A stretch of DNA of 64,000 nt from Fibrivirga algicola (GCF_011742925.1 NZ_WAEL01000001.1:496001-560000), one strand, 5' to 3'; numbered from the stretch's first letter, positions 25,322-35,999 are shown. The notes: generated by a model not told the origin, from the letters alone. Numbers and translations: made by a program.

Positions 25322-26221
25322 CTACAGGTTACCCGATAGCCGCCGGTAATCACTCGGGGTAGCGTTCATTTTCTTCTTAAAGATCCGGGAAAAGTAGACC
25401 AATGAGTCAAAGCCTGTCTGGTGCGAAATGTCTGATACCGACAGCGTGGTCTCCCGTAGTAACAGACTGGCTTTTTCCAGCCTGAGATTCAGGTGGTATT
25501 GCCCCGGCGACACCCCCACGACTTCCTTGAATGCTTTGCGAAACCATACGTAACTCACATTCAATTCGGATGCTATCAGCTCAAAATCAACCGGTTCGTG
25601 CCAATTAGTGTGGAGCCTGTAACGTACCTGATGCACGATCTGCTCACGGCGTGTGCGGCTGGTGTCCCCAATGAGCGCCGACGCATACACTAGCCCCAAC
25701 AGTTGGATTACCTGGTAATCGGCGCGTTGCCGGTGGGCAGCGCCTTTATACGTAAGGCTGTCGACGAGGCGAGCAAAAACAGTTGAAAAATCGGATCGGA
25801 AATGGATGCGGATAAGTGGCTGAATGGGGCTGAAACAAGCCTGTTGGGTCAGGTAATTGATATATTGCCCCCTGCATTCTACCCAGAATTCTTCCCATCC
25901 GGTCTCATCAAGCGGTTTGAATCGATACCATACGGTAGGGAAAAGCAGGAAGGCCATGCCACCTTCAACCAGGGTAGGGGGTGTGGTTGCCGATTCAAAA
26001 ACACCCTGCCCATTAGCGATGTACACCAATTGAAATTCGGTCAGTGTGCGTCCTTCATGCCAATCGTATTGAGCATGGTCCGGCTGCTCAAGAGCTGTGT
26101 AGTTTCGGATTGGTGGGTAAACGTCATGACCAATCGTCAGAATATCGACCCCCCAGCTTGCCGCCTGAGCGTTCGATGCCTGAAGTACGGTTGGAGTAAG
26201 GGATTTCCTGTACGATGGCAT
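25322..26221 (-). CDS. AraC-family regulator
   Basis: 299 aa. N-terminal cupin-like domain (LVYIANGQGVFESATTPP, GGMAFLLFPTVWYRFKP, WEEFWVECRG). C-terminal two-helix-turn-helix domain: VDFELIASELNVSYVWFRKA, LSVSDISHQTGFDSLVYFSR and FKKKMNATPSDYRR. Convergent with the cytochrome gene, 25 bp apart, so its targets are not obvious from context; the 850-bp gap upstream may contain its own operator. Confidence 0.9.
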   Translation of the reverse strand: MPSYRKSLTPTVLQASNAQAASWGVDILTIGHDVYPPIRNYTALEQPDHAQYDWHEGRTLTEFQLVYIANGQGVFESATTPPTLVEGGMAFLLFPTVWYRFKPLDETGWEEFWVECRGQYINYLTQQACFSPIQPLIRIHFRSDFSTVFARLVDSLTYKGAAHRQRADYQVIQLLGLVYASALIGDTSRTRREQIVHQVRYRLHTNWHEPVDFELIASELNVSYVWFRKAFKEVVGVSPGQYHLNLRLEKASLLLRETTLSVSDISHQTGFDSLVYFSRIFKKKMNATPSDYRRLSGNL

Positions 26222-27072
26222 AGCAAAAAGGGTGGTGAGTAAGTCAGGATGTCTAGTGTAGCTGGATACATAGCAGGCTTTCTTTGCAGGAATTTAAATC
26301 AGAATAGTGGTTATGTATAATCGCTTCTTTTTTACGTTTAATAATCGGCCGACAAATCACGGTGTATAGGGCGTAGCTGCTTACTTTTTTGATCCCATGT
26401 AGTAGCTCAAGTCGACGTTAGATAAGACCCTGCCATTAGCCCGGTAAGGAGCCGAGTGACTGCCGCGCATGATGTGCAGATCGGTAGGCCGAAAATTGGT
26501 CGCTACACAGAAGTGGCGGTACAGACAGTGACCTTCTGCCAGACTGATGCTGGTTTTCTCTTTGGCCATATTTGCGCTTTCCTTCTTATCGATGGGGCCA
26601 TCCGTAGTGCGGCAAGCATGCCTACCTGCTCAACTGTCTGCTATAGGCAGGTTGCGACAAGGTAGGCGCGTGGCTGATGGCACAAACACTGCAGGGCACA
26701 GAATGAGCCGGTCGCACCAACAGCTTGTATCAATTTAGTAGTCAATAGATTTGGTACGGTGCCACATGAGGTACGTTGCGTGGCCTTAAAGAGCCGAATC
26801 GGTCTATGGTATGATAACTTAAAGTGGGTAGGCTAAATAGGGCAGTCAAACGAGTACCGCCGAGACTGACTAATTTATTGAACGGCTAACATTGGTCTAT
26901 CGAAAAGTATCTTATTGCACTTGTTGAGTTAATCATTTACACAAAGAACCTACTTAAACAGACAGGCCAGGATTACTCGATGGAGTATCGGAACAAGTAA
27001 ACTGGGTCTTAGTTAGTACAGGTAGAGAAGATCATATCCACAGTAGCGAGCAGCGTTTAAGTCAGATAGTCA
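26222..27072. other. Long intergenic stretch
   Basis: About 850 bp with one weak small frame (26381-26569, listed separately). Holds a GCCTACCT/AGGTAGGC pair near 26620-26665 and one AGGTACGT motif at 26769. No RNA gene recognised. Confidence 0.5.
26381..26569 (-). CDS. Possible small hypothetical protein
   Basis: 62 aa starting MAKEKTSISLAEGH. Codon use looks like the neighbours (CTG, TAC, CGC, GGC), but there is no promoter box, no known domain and no partner. It could be chance in a GC-balanced gap or a fragment of a lost gene. Confidence 0.25.
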   Translation of the reverse strand: MAKEKTSISLAEGHCLYRHFCVATNFRPTDLHIMRGSHSAPYRANGRVLSNVDLSYYMGSKK

Positions 27073-30000
27073 ATGCAGGGTAGTAAAAAAATAGTGCCTA
27101 AAAAGCAGGTGCTCAACGACCGACCGGATGTCGGTTTTGCGTTAAAAGCTGCCCAGCTTGGAGTATGGGAGTTCAATTTGCCGGATAGAACTATAGTCCT
27201 TGATGAACGGTGCCGCGAATTGGTTGGGTGCCCAACTGACGCGCTGCTCCGTTACGATGAATTGTTGCGCTACGTTCATCCCGACGATGTACAGCATGTC
27301 GACAAGGCATTTAACTGGGCGCTCAGTCCGCAGTCGGGTGGTGAGTGCGACCTGATATATCGGACCATTGGTCAGGAAGACGGCCTAGTACGTCGGGTTC
27401 GCAGTATCGGGCAGGTTTACTTTGATGAACACGGACGCCCTCTCCGCTTTGCAGGCATTGTTCAGGCTATGCCTGCTGACTCGAAAACGCCGCAGACAAC
27501 CACCAGTGAGGCCTTATTTCGTACAACAATTGAGCAGGCACCTGTGGCTATGGCTCTCTTCAGTGGGCCGCAATTTGTGATCAAGCTGGCCAACGAACGC
27601 GTACTCGAGTTTTGGGGCCGGCAACGCGAGCAGGTAATCAATAAACCTCTATTTGAGGCTCTTCCTGAATCGAGCGGACAAGGGTACGAGGAACGATTGA
27701 CGGCTGTATATACTACGGGCGAGCGTTTTGAAGCCAAAGAGTTAGCCGTACAAATACAACGACATGGTCAAATTGAGCGGGCCTACATCGACTTTGTATA
27801 TGACGCATTTCGCGAAGCCGACGGCACAATATCAGGCGTCACCGTAGTTTGTGTTGAGGTTACCGATCAGGTTATTGCCCGGCAGAAAGCCGAGAAAAGT
27901 GAAAGTGAATTTCGCTCGCTGATTGAGCAGGCGCCTGTGGCGACCTGCCTGTTTGTTGGCCGCGACCTGCTGGTTGAGCTGGCCAATCAGCCCATGATCG
28001 ATTTTTGGGGGAAAGGAAATACGGTTATAGGCAAACCACTGGCTGAGGTGCTGCCTGAGCTGGAAGGCCACCCATTTCTGACTATTCTATCCGAAGTATT
28101 TGACACTGGTGCGGCCTACCACGCCACCGCTGCTCCTTGCGAGCTGGTGGTAAACGGCGTAGTCGGCACGTATTACTTCAACTTCACCTATCAACCAATT
28201 CGGAATGATCAGGGTGAGGTTTATGCCATTATGGATATGGCCGTCGACGTGACTGAGCAGGTACTGGCACGCAATAGGCTGGTTGAGAGCGAAGCCTATT
28301 TCAGACAACTTTCCGACAACGTACCTGCTATGATCTGGACAACACAACCAGATGGTTACTGCAACTACCTCAACAAGCAGTGGTATGACTTTACCGGCCA
28401 AACCCAGCAAGAGGCAGAAGGGTTTGGTTGGCTCGAGGCAACGCACCCCGACGATACAGCGGAGGCATCCCGGCTCTTTATAGATGCCAATGAAAGACAG
28501 GTGCCGTTCTTTGCCTCATACCGACTGTTGGGGAAAGATGGACTCTATCGGTGGGTGCTCGATCAGGCTAGCCCACGGTTCAATGCAGAGGGTGTCTACG
28601 AGGGCATGATTGGCACAGTGATAGATGTTCACGAACAGAAGTTAGCCGAAGTTGACAAACAAAAGCTCCTGGCGCTTGTCGAAAATAGCGGCGAGTTCAT
28701 CGGACTGGCCGGGGCAGATGGTACTGTTCAGTATGGTAACCTGACGGCCATTAAATCGCTGGGTTGGACTGGCAGCGAAGGCCGGACCATACTGGATTGT
28801 GTATACGCCGAAGACAAGGCACTGGCGGCACAGCTCCTCCAGGAACTGATGGTGAAGGGGCATATCTCGCATGAGATCCGGTTCGTCAATGAGCGCACGG
28901 GTGAGCCTTTCTGGATTCAATGGAACAGCGTTGCCATCAATGACCCGGTCTCTGGCGAATTGATGGCCATCGGAACAGTGAGCCCAAATATTGACGAGCG
29001 TAAACGGGTGGCCAAGGCGCTGGAAGAAAGCGAGGCAAAACTACGCTCACTAATTGCCAATGCTCCGGCGGGAATAGGCCTGTTTGTGGGGCGGGACCTG
29101 GTCGTCGAAATGCCCAACCAGGTGTTCATCGACATTGTCGGGAAAGGCCCTGATATCGTAGGAAAACCGTTGCGCGAAGTAATGCCTGAACTGGCTAATC
29201 AGCCTTTCCTGGATATTCTTGACACAGTGTACACAACAGGGCAAATGTATCAGGCATTTGGCTCAAGAGTTGATATTGTGCAGCGCGGCGTGCAGACCAG
29301 CAACTTCTACAACATTACCTATAGTCCACTGCTGGACGCCAACGGTGAGGTGTATGCGATTCTTGACATTGCCATTGATGCCACCGAACAGGTAAGGGCG
29401 CAGAAGCGGCTGGAAGAAAGTGAGCTATTTGCCCGCAGTATTATTGATAACTCGCCTATTGCCAAGGCCGTTTTTGTGGGCGAATACATGGTGATCAAAA
29501 CCGTGAACGAGCGGATGCTGGAAATGCTGGGCCGGGATTCGTCAATTATCGGGCAGCCGTTCATGGCGGCTATTTCTGAACTGACGGCAACGGCTATCAT
29601 GAATCGGTTGCAGCACGTGCTGGCAACGGGCGACACGATCTACCAGCCCGAAGAGCAAATCGAAATTGTGCGCTTTGGCAAGCCCTACGTGGGTTATTAC
29701 AACTACATCTATAAAGCCCTCAGCCACACAACCGGCGAACGGTATGGTGTACTGGTAACAGCCACTGAAGTAACCGATCAGGTGGTCGCCCGGCAGAAGA
29801 TCGAGGAAAGCGAAAAGCAGTTCAGGGCGTTGATGGAGGCTATACCAGCCATAGCCTGGACCAACTCGCCATCCGGTGAGATGACGTTCTACAACCAGCG
29901 CTTGTGTGAGTACACAGGGCTAACCGATAAGCAAATTCGTAGCCTGGGTTGGAAATCGTTTATTCATCCGCATGACCTCTGGCATTCGATGGAGCTCTAC

Positions 30001-30978
30001 CAGCAATCGTTGGAGACCGGTCAGGATTACGTCGTAGAAAATCGCTATCGGGGGGCAGATGGGTCTTATCGATGGCATCTCAATCGTGCGGTACCCCTGC
30101 GCGATGAAACCGGGAAGATCAATAACTGGGTTGGCACAGCTACCGATATTCACGAGCAGAAACAGCAGGAAGCCCAACTGGAACAGCAGGTAGAGGCACG
30201 TACCCGGCAACTAAACATGTCGATTCAGGATCTACAGCGGTCGAACGACAACCTGCAGCAATTTGCCTATATAGCCAGCCATGATTTGCAGGAGCCTTTA
30301 CGCAAGATACAAACCTTTAGCGCCTTACTTAAGTCAAGTTATGCAGATGAACTTGGCCAGGGTGCTGATTATCTGGTCCGTATGCAGTCGGCTGCCAGCC
30401 GGATGTCAACGCTGATCAAAGACCTGCTGACCTACTCCCGAATTTCGACCCGCCAACAGTCAACGGCTCAGGTATCGCTGAATGCGGTGGTGCAGGCTGC
30501 TCTGGTTGACCTCGATCTGGCTATAGAAGAAACCAAAGCTACGATCGATGTGGGGCCGTTGCCGACGATTCAGGGCGATGCAACGCAGTTGAGTCAGCTT
30601 TTTCAGAACCTGTTGAGTAATGCGCTGAAATTTAGGCGGGTGGATGAGCAGGGAGCATGGATAGCCCCCCTTATTCGCGTCAGTGCCAGTCGTGTGGCCC
30701 TCAACGAATTGCCAACCCGAATCAACCTGGGTGGTCTGGCTGCGGTCGTGTATCACCGCCTCGACGTTGCCGATAATGGAATTGGTTTTGACGAAAAATA
30801 TGTGGAACGCATCTTCCAGGTATTCCAGCGGCTGCATGGCAAAAGTGAATTCGCGGGAACAGGTATTGGACTGGCCATCTGCGAAAAGGTTGCCGCTAAC
30901 CACGGTGGTGTCATTCATGCATCGGGTAAACCCGGTGAAGGCGCAACCTTCAGCGTATACTTCCCTGTAACTGACTAA
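27073..30978 (+). CDS. Multi-PAS sensor histidine kinase
   Basis: 1301 aa, no signal peptide or membrane helix, so cytoplasmic. About eight PAS/PAC modules: roughly 20-130, 150-265, 280-395, 405-525, 530-655, 660-780, 785-905 and 910-1030. Modules 2, 3, 6 and 7 are closely related (QAPVA..LFVGRDLLVELAN; APAGIGLFVGRDLVVEMPN), showing internal duplication. Then HisKA with SHDLQEPLRK (His about 1070), and HATPase with N box NLLSNALKF, VADNGIGF and GTGIGLAICEKV. No receiver or output domain is fused; its regulator is not adjacent. The CheY-like protein at 51926 is of the type that partners such kinases, but distance makes this speculative. Confidence 0.93.
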   Translation: MQGSKKIVPKKQVLNDRPDVGFALKAAQLGVWEFNLPDRTIVLDERCRELVGCPTDALLRYDELLRYVHPDDVQHVDKAFNWALSPQSGGECDLIYRTIGQEDGLVRRVRSIGQVYFDEHGRPLRFAGIVQAMPADSKTPQTTTSEALFRTTIEQAPVAMALFSGPQFVIKLANERVLEFWGRQREQVINKPLFEALPESSGQGYEERLTAVYTTGERFEAKELAVQIQRHGQIERAYIDFVYDAFREADGTISGVTVVCVEVTDQVIARQKAEKSESEFRSLIEQAPVATCLFVGRDLLVELANQPMIDFWGKGNTVIGKPLAEVLPELEGHPFLTILSEVFDTGAAYHATAAPCELVVNGVVGTYYFNFTYQPIRNDQGEVYAIMDMAVDVTEQVLARNRLVESEAYFRQLSDNVPAMIWTTQPDGYCNYLNKQWYDFTGQTQQEAEGFGWLEATHPDDTAEASRLFIDANERQVPFFASYRLLGKDGLYRWVLDQASPRFNAEGVYEGMIGTVIDVHEQKLAEVDKQKLLALVENSGEFIGLAGADGTVQYGNLTAIKSLGWTGSEGRTILDCVYAEDKALAAQLLQELMVKGHISHEIRFVNERTGEPFWIQWNSVAINDPVSGELMAIGTVSPNIDERKRVAKALEESEAKLRSLIANAPAGIGLFVGRDLVVEMPNQVFIDIVGKGPDIVGKPLREVMPELANQPFLDILDTVYTTGQMYQAFGSRVDIVQRGVQTSNFYNITYSPLLDANGEVYAILDIAIDATEQVRAQKRLEESELFARSIIDNSPIAKAVFVGEYMVIKTVNERMLEMLGRDSSIIGQPFMAAISELTATAIMNRLQHVLATGDTIYQPEEQIEIVRFGKPYVGYYNYIYKALSHTTGERYGVLVTATEVTDQVVARQKIEESEKQFRALMEAIPAIAWTNSPSGEMTFYNQRLCEYTGLTDKQIRSLGWKSFIHPHDLWHSMELYQQSLETGQDYVVENRYRGADGSYRWHLNRAVPLRDETGKINNWVGTATDIHEQKQQEAQLEQQVEARTRQLNMSIQDLQRSNDNLQQFAYIASHDLQEPLRKIQTFSALLKSSYADELGQGADYLVRMQSAASRMSTLIKDLLTYSRISTRQQSTAQVSLNAVVQAALVDLDLAIEETKATIDVGPLPTIQGDATQLSQLFQNLLSNALKFRRVDEQGAWIAPLIRVSASRVALNELPTRINLGGLAAVVYHRLDVADNGIGFDEKYVERIFQVFQRLHGKSEFAGTGIGLAICEKVAANHGGVIHASGKPGEGATFSVYFPVTD

Positions 30979-31152
30979 TGGCCGATACGTAACTGACTAC
31001 CCTGTACCGGATGGCTTCTGCCTGTTTGTTCGTCAATCGTAATGAATTGATTACATACAGTAGGTTAATGTGTTGATTTGGTAAAATGCCGTTAACAACC
31101 AGGTAATACCGAAACGCTCTCTTTGCAGCCTGAAATAACACGCTTCAGCTGC
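30979..31152. other. Gap before the TonB receptor
   Basis: No gene. GTGTTGATTT at about 31071 repeats the first ten bases of the palindrome arm at 17609. The promoter of the receptor gene is presumably here but has no exact TAnnTTTG. Confidence 0.3.
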
Positions 31153-34100
31153 ATGAAAAAACACGTACTACCGCTTCTCTTGATCTTCCTTGCCGCCTGT
31201 TTTTTTTCGCAGCAGGCGCTGGCGCAAACTACACAAGCCTCTATAGCCGGCATCATCACCGATACCCAGAAAAGCCCACTGCCTGGGGCCACCGTTCAGG
31301 TACGTAATGAATCAACGGGGTTTAATACGGGCACGGTAACCAACGTGCAGGGCGAATACCTGTTTAAAGAACTGCCTCTGGGCGGACCCTATACGATTCG
31401 CGTTTCCTTTGTTGGCTATGGCGATCAGACCCGGACGGGCTACATGCTCAATCAGGGCGACGCCATCCGCCTGAACCTGCCGATGCAGGATAATAGTCAG
31501 ACGCTGGAAGTGGTGCAGGTGGTGGCATCGGGCCTGAAAAACAAGATCGACAACCTGGGTGCAGCTACGGCGATCTCAGCCAAATCGATTGCCAGCCTGC
31601 CCGTGAATGGCCGTAACTTTACCACCTTGACCGATCTGTCGCCCCTGAGTCGGGGTGGCAGTATTTCCGGGCAACTCGGCTCGTCGACCAACTACACCAT
31701 CGACGGCATGACGGCGAAGAACCCGACCTCGGCCGGGTCAACCACCAGCCGGAGTGGGGCCCCTTATTCGATTTCGATCGAGGCCGTTCGGGAGTTTAAA
31801 GTGGTGACCAACCAATACGATGTCACCTATGGCCGTACCGGCGGAGGTGTTGTCAGCGCGGTAACCAAGGCCGGTACCAACCAACTGACAGGTAGTATCT
31901 TCAACTATACCCGCGCCAATTGGTTGTCAAGTCGGTATGACATCCGGGGTAATGAACGTACCAACAAATTCGCGACAAATCAGTACGGTTTTTCGTTGGG
32001 TGGCCCGATCATTAAAGACAAACTGCACTTTTTCATGGTGTGGGATCACCAGCAGGACTCCCGTCCGTTGATTATTGCCGATGTGCAATCGCCCACCGAT
32101 GAAAACCGGTTCAACGTGACCAGAGCGACTCTCGACCAGTTTGTCAGCATTGCCCGGACCAGTTACGGAACATCGAACGCACCCCAGTACGGCACCTTCG
32201 ATAAGCCACGCAGTTCCGATGCCGCCTTTTTACGGCTCGACTGGCAGCTCAACGCCAAAAACCTGCTGACTGTCAGAAACAATTACACCCGCGACCTGAA
32301 TAAGCTGGGCTTGCAGGATAACTCGCCTATCAACATTTATGAATCGTACGGTAATGATTTCAACTGGGACAATAGCTTTCTGGCTACCCTGCGTACGGCG
32401 ATCAGTCCCCGGATTACCAACGAGCTGAAAGTACAGCATCTGTACACCTACCAGAATAGCAGCCCCGGTGATCAGTTGCCAGCCGCTAATATTCCCCGGA
32501 ACCTTGTTGAAAACGTGCCCTCACTGATTGCGGGCAGTAACCGGGCCACCACCCTGCAAATGGGTGGGCATCGCTTTGCGCAGGAAGGCTTCAAAAACAA
32601 CGTGATCCAACTGGTCGATAACCTGTATTACAACACCGACAAAATACAGTACACGTTCGGACTCGACCTGATGTACACCCGAGCCAACTCAGTGTATGGC
32701 AGTGAAGTGAACGGTCGTTTCCATTACGTGGCCGACGCAACGGGCACTGCCCTGGAGAAATTTGATCGTCTGCAACCGTATCGCTATTTCCGTGAGGTGC
32801 CCCTCGTAGATGACCTGGCCGTGATCGGGAATACGCTCAATGCTGGTTTGTATGGGCAACTGGCTACTAAACTATCGCCCGGTCTGGAGTTGATTGCTGG
32901 GCTCCGCTTCGATTATGCGCGCTACCCATCGTCGCCCCTGAACCAGGTGGTGCTGGATGATCTGGGTCTGCGTACCGATAACAAGATCAAGTCGTTTGTG
33001 GTGCAGCCTCGCCTGCAACTGACCTGGGACGTCAATAACCAGCACACCGATTTTGTGCGGATGGGTGGTGGCGTGTTTGCTTCCGATATTAACAACTACG
33101 TGGTTATCAACAACCTGACCTTCGACGGCAAGCACCTGGCTACCGTCGACGTGCGGGCACCGAACGTACCTACGCCTGACTTCGCGGCGTACCGCACCAA
33201 CTACGCCAGCATTCCGTCGCTGGCTGCTTTCCAGTTGCCGACCATCAACATGACGGGAGCCGATGCGCAGGTACCGGTTATTTACAAAGCGAACCTGTCG
33301 TATACACGCTACCTCACCGAGAAGCTAAGAGTAGGCATTGCCGGTTTCATGACGTCGGGTCGGAATAACTACGTCTATGTTGACCGTAACATGGTTGCCG
33401 ATCCGTTTTTCCGGCTGGCCAACGAAGCTAATCGGGGGGTATACGTACCGCTAAGCACTATGCCATCCACCGGTGCGGGCGATTGGTTACAGGGACGCAT
33501 CAGTAAGCGGTTGGGGCGCGTGCTGGAATTGAACAGCATGGGTAAGGTGAACCAGTTCGCCGTAGTTGCCGACGCTACCTATCAGTACTTTAAAGATGGT
33601 GAGATTTCAGCGAGCTACACCTGGAACGATACCCGGGATAACACGTCCTACAATGGCAACGTAGCCAACACTGCTACGCTGGTGCTGCCGGTGAAAGATG
33701 ATCCCCGCAACCTGAGCAACCTGACGTATTCTGATAATCAGTTCCGGCACAAAGTTGTCGTGTTCGGCACCCTGCCCAGCTTCTACGGCGTCACGGTTGG
33801 TTTCCGCTATTCGGGCATTGGGGGCACGCGCTACACCCTGCTATCGGGCGCCAATAGCAACGCCGACTTCGTTGGAACCAATGACCTGGCCTTCATTTTC
33901 GATCGGAACGGCGAAGGTGTACCAGCCAACGTAAAAGCAGGCTTACAGGCTATTCTCGATAATCCGAACGCCAGCCAGAGCATCAAAGACTACATTAATG
34001 CGTATTCGGGCCGAATTGCGGAGCGTAACGGCGGTATAAATGGCTTCTACGGTGTTTTTGATGTGAGGGCCAGTAAGCGGTTCCGGGTGTTTAACAAACG

Positions 34101-34347
34101 GAGTCTGGAAGTATCTGTCGACGCCTTTAATGTGGCAAACCTGCTTAACAGAAACAAGGGCACGAATCTGTCATTGGGTACGCAGGCATTGTACGCGCTC
34201 GGTATTCCGGCTACAGCTACTACCGCCGCCGTACCTGCTTTCAGCCAGGCTACGCAACAGTTCAACTACCGGGTTAACACAGCAGGCGTCGTTACGCCGT
34301 CAGGCGATCCGTTTCAGATTCAGATTGGTGGCCGCTTTAGTTTTTAA
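31153..34347 (+). CDS. Oar-like TonB-dependent outer-membrane receptor
   Basis: 1064 aa from ATG 31153, which opens a signal peptide (MKKHVLPLLLIFLAACFFSQ, cut after ALAQ). Carboxypeptidase-regulatory-like domain follows (SIAGIITDTQKSPLPGATVQ, VSFVGYGDQ), then a plug (IASLPVNGRNFTTLTDLSPL, YTIDGMTAKNPTSAG, VREFKVVTNQYDVTYGRTGG) and a long beta-barrel ending in aromatic F (IQIGGRFSF). Such receptors import oligosaccharides, peptides or chelates using TonB energy. No SusD partner is adjacent. It overlaps or abuts the GDPD gene downstream, suggesting co-expression. Confidence 0.93.
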   Translation: MKKHVLPLLLIFLAACFFSQQALAQTTQASIAGIITDTQKSPLPGATVQVRNESTGFNTGTVTNVQGEYLFKELPLGGPYTIRVSFVGYGDQTRTGYMLNQGDAIRLNLPMQDNSQTLEVVQVVASGLKNKIDNLGAATAISAKSIASLPVNGRNFTTLTDLSPLSRGGSISGQLGSSTNYTIDGMTAKNPTSAGSTTSRSGAPYSISIEAVREFKVVTNQYDVTYGRTGGGVVSAVTKAGTNQLTGSIFNYTRANWLSSRYDIRGNERTNKFATNQYGFSLGGPIIKDKLHFFMVWDHQQDSRPLIIADVQSPTDENRFNVTRATLDQFVSIARTSYGTSNAPQYGTFDKPRSSDAAFLRLDWQLNAKNLLTVRNNYTRDLNKLGLQDNSPINIYESYGNDFNWDNSFLATLRTAISPRITNELKVQHLYTYQNSSPGDQLPAANIPRNLVENVPSLIAGSNRATTLQMGGHRFAQEGFKNNVIQLVDNLYYNTDKIQYTFGLDLMYTRANSVYGSEVNGRFHYVADATGTALEKFDRLQPYRYFREVPLVDDLAVIGNTLNAGLYGQLATKLSPGLELIAGLRFDYARYPSSPLNQVVLDDLGLRTDNKIKSFVVQPRLQLTWDVNNQHTDFVRMGGGVFASDINNYVVINNLTFDGKHLATVDVRAPNVPTPDFAAYRTNYASIPSLAAFQLPTINMTGADAQVPVIYKANLSYTRYLTEKLRVGIAGFMTSGRNNYVYVDRNMVADPFFRLANEANRGVYVPLSTMPSTGAGDWLQGRISKRLGRVLELNSMGKVNQFAVVADATYQYFKDGEISASYTWNDTRDNTSYNGNVANTATLVLPVKDDPRNLSNLTYSDNQFRHKVVVFGTLPSFYGVTVGFRYSGIGGTRYTLLSGANSNADFVGTNDLAFIFDRNGEGVPANVKAGLQAILDNPNASQSIKDYINAYSGRIAERNGGINGFYGVFDVRASKRFRVFNKRSLEVSVDAFNVANLLNRNKGTNLSLGTQALYALGIPATATTAAVPAFSQATQQFNYRVNTAGVVTPSGDPFQIQIGGRFSF

Positions 34348-34373
34348 TGATGATAAGAACGTACCTGACTACT

Positions 34374-35237
34374 ATGAAAACAATAGGCTTGTTTGCCCTG
34401 CTGCTAGGCGCGAACACACTGATGGCGCAACCCAAATTTGACCGGCAGGGCCACAGAGGCTGCCGGGGGTTGATGCCCGAAAACACGGTTGCAGCGATGA
34501 AAAAAGCGCTCGATGTGGGTGTTGAAACGCTGGAACTCGACGTGGTTATTTCGAAAGACAGGCAGGTCGTGGTGTCGCACGATACCTACATGGCGTCGAG
34601 CATATCGTCGAAGCCGGACGGAACGCCGGTTACCGCTGCCGAGGAAAAATCGATTAACCTCTATCAGTTGTCCTACGCCGATATCAAAAAGTTTGATGTC
34701 GGCACCAAGCCGCATGCGCAGTTCAAAGAGCAACAGAAAATGACCGCTTACAAACCTCTGCTGGCCGAACTCATCGATTCAGTGGAGGCATATGCAAAAG
34801 CCAGAAAGCTGCCGCTGCCAAACTACAATGTAGAGATAAAGTCTGCCCCGGAGACCGATGGTAAGTACCACCCCGCTCCACCCGAATTCGTGGAACTGGT
34901 GATGGCCGTCTGCCAATCAAAAAAGCTGGGAAACCGGCTGAATATTCAATCGTTTGATGCCCGGCCCCTCCAGCTGATTCATCAGAAATACCCCGCTGTA
35001 CGGCTGGCATACCTGACGGCCAATGCAAAATCGGTGGCCGAGAATCTGGCCACGCTGGGTTTCACGCCGCCGATCTATAGCCCGTATTACAAAACAGTAA
35101 CGGCTGAAACGGTGAAAGCCTGCCGCGAGAAGAACATGCTCATCATTCCGTGGACGGTGAATACCAAAGCCGAAATAGACCAGCTGATTCAACTCGGCGT
35201 GAACGGCATCATTACCGATTACCCGAACCTGTTCTGA
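34374..35237 (+). CDS. Exported glycerophosphodiester phosphodiesterase
   Basis: 287 aa from ATG 34374 (MKTIGLFALLLGANTLMAQ, signal peptide). An ATG at 34347 overlaps the stop of the receptor gene and would add nine residues. GDPD motifs: GHRGCRGLMPENT (catalytic His and metal Glu), ELDVVISKDRQVVVSHD (ELD and second catalytic His), NVEIKS, and the C-terminal IPWTVNTKAEIDQLIQLGVNGIITDYP. Cleaves glycerophosphodiesters to glycerol-3-phosphate. Directly downstream of a TonB receptor, hence possibly a phosphate- or lipid-scavenging pair; ends at a strong terminator. Confidence 0.93.
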   Translation: MKTIGLFALLLGANTLMAQPKFDRQGHRGCRGLMPENTVAAMKKALDVGVETLELDVVISKDRQVVVSHDTYMASSISSKPDGTPVTAAEEKSINLYQLSYADIKKFDVGTKPHAQFKEQQKMTAYKPLLAELIDSVEAYAKARKLPLPNYNVEIKSAPETDGKYHPAPPEFVELVMAVCQSKKLGNRLNIQSFDARPLQLIHQKYPAVRLAYLTANAKSVAENLATLGFTPPIYSPYYKTVTAETVKACREKNMLIIPWTVNTKAEIDQLIQLGVNGIITDYPNLF

Positions 35238-35253
35238 GTTAGGTCGAATAACT

Positions 35254-35290
35254 AAAAAAGTCCCCGAAGGTCATCTTCGGGGACTTTTTT
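35254..35290. terminator. Bidirectional terminator
   Basis: Sixteen-base perfect arms AAAAAAGTCCCCGAAG (35254-35269) and CTTCGGGGACTTTTTT (35275-35290), loop GTCAT, between converging genes. Confidence 0.93.
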
Positions 35291-35347
35291 AGTAACAGAA
35301 CTCCGCTGAGGTAGGTGAACGTATGCCACACACCGTACCAGACCAGC

Positions 35348-35863
35348 TTATTGCTTCGTCATTACAACTGTGTACGTCGTGGCAACTGGTGTGCCCAGTG
35401 GATCGGTCGGAAGTTTAGCAACCAGCGTAACGGTGTTGGTCGTGAACGTCTTCGTGCCTGTAACCACCTGCCCGCCCGTTGTTAGCGTGGCCGTGGTGGC
35501 GTTGGGCTCTGCATATGTAGTGGTTGGTCCGAAAAATGTGTTCACCAGTAGTTTGGTATAGGTAGCGTTGGTGCAGGTGGGCTGCGTGGCAATGTTGTTG
35601 GAAATACTGCCGTTTGAATTGAAGGTCACCACCGCGTTTTCCACGCAGGTTTCGCCCAGTAGGGGCAGAGCAGTGATCAGGTTGGTGATGCCAACACCCG
35701 AATACATGAAGGCTGGATCGACGGTGAGGCCGGTGATTTTCCAGCTACCCTGTAATGACGTGAGTACAACAGGGTCGGGCGTTGAGCTTTTACAGCCGAA
35801 AGTCATCAGAAAAACGGCGAGCAGCAGGGCTGATGCGCCAGGCAGGCGAAGAGGACGTTTCAT
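35348..35863 (-). CDS. Lipoprotein, lipocalin-like type
   Basis: 171 aa. Signal peptide with lipobox MTFGC near residue 24, so attached to a membrane. LQGSWKITGLTVDP and ENAVVTFNSNGSISN give the beta-strand pattern of Bacteroidota lipocalin-like proteins, followed by threonine-rich strands. No catalytic residues. Function not known; convergent with the GDPD gene. Confidence 0.75.
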   Translation of the reverse strand: MKRPLRLPGASALLLAVFLMTFGCKSSTPDPVVLTSLQGSWKITGLTVDPAFMYSGVGITNLITALPLLGETCVENAVVTFNSNGSISNNIATQPTCTNATYTKLLVNTFFGPTTTYAEPNATTATLTTGGQVVTGTKTFTTNTVTLVAKLPTDPLGTPVATTYTVVMTKQ

Positions 35864-35999
35864 AGAGGTAGATTGTATTGTCTGTTTGGTCAGTCAAAAA
35901 ACGGGTTAAAAAGGTTTTTTTACATAACTGCGCTCATTTATTGGTGCATTATGTATTAAATGGTTTGGCAGGCAGGAGGGGTATGGGCCGGTAAGGTAT

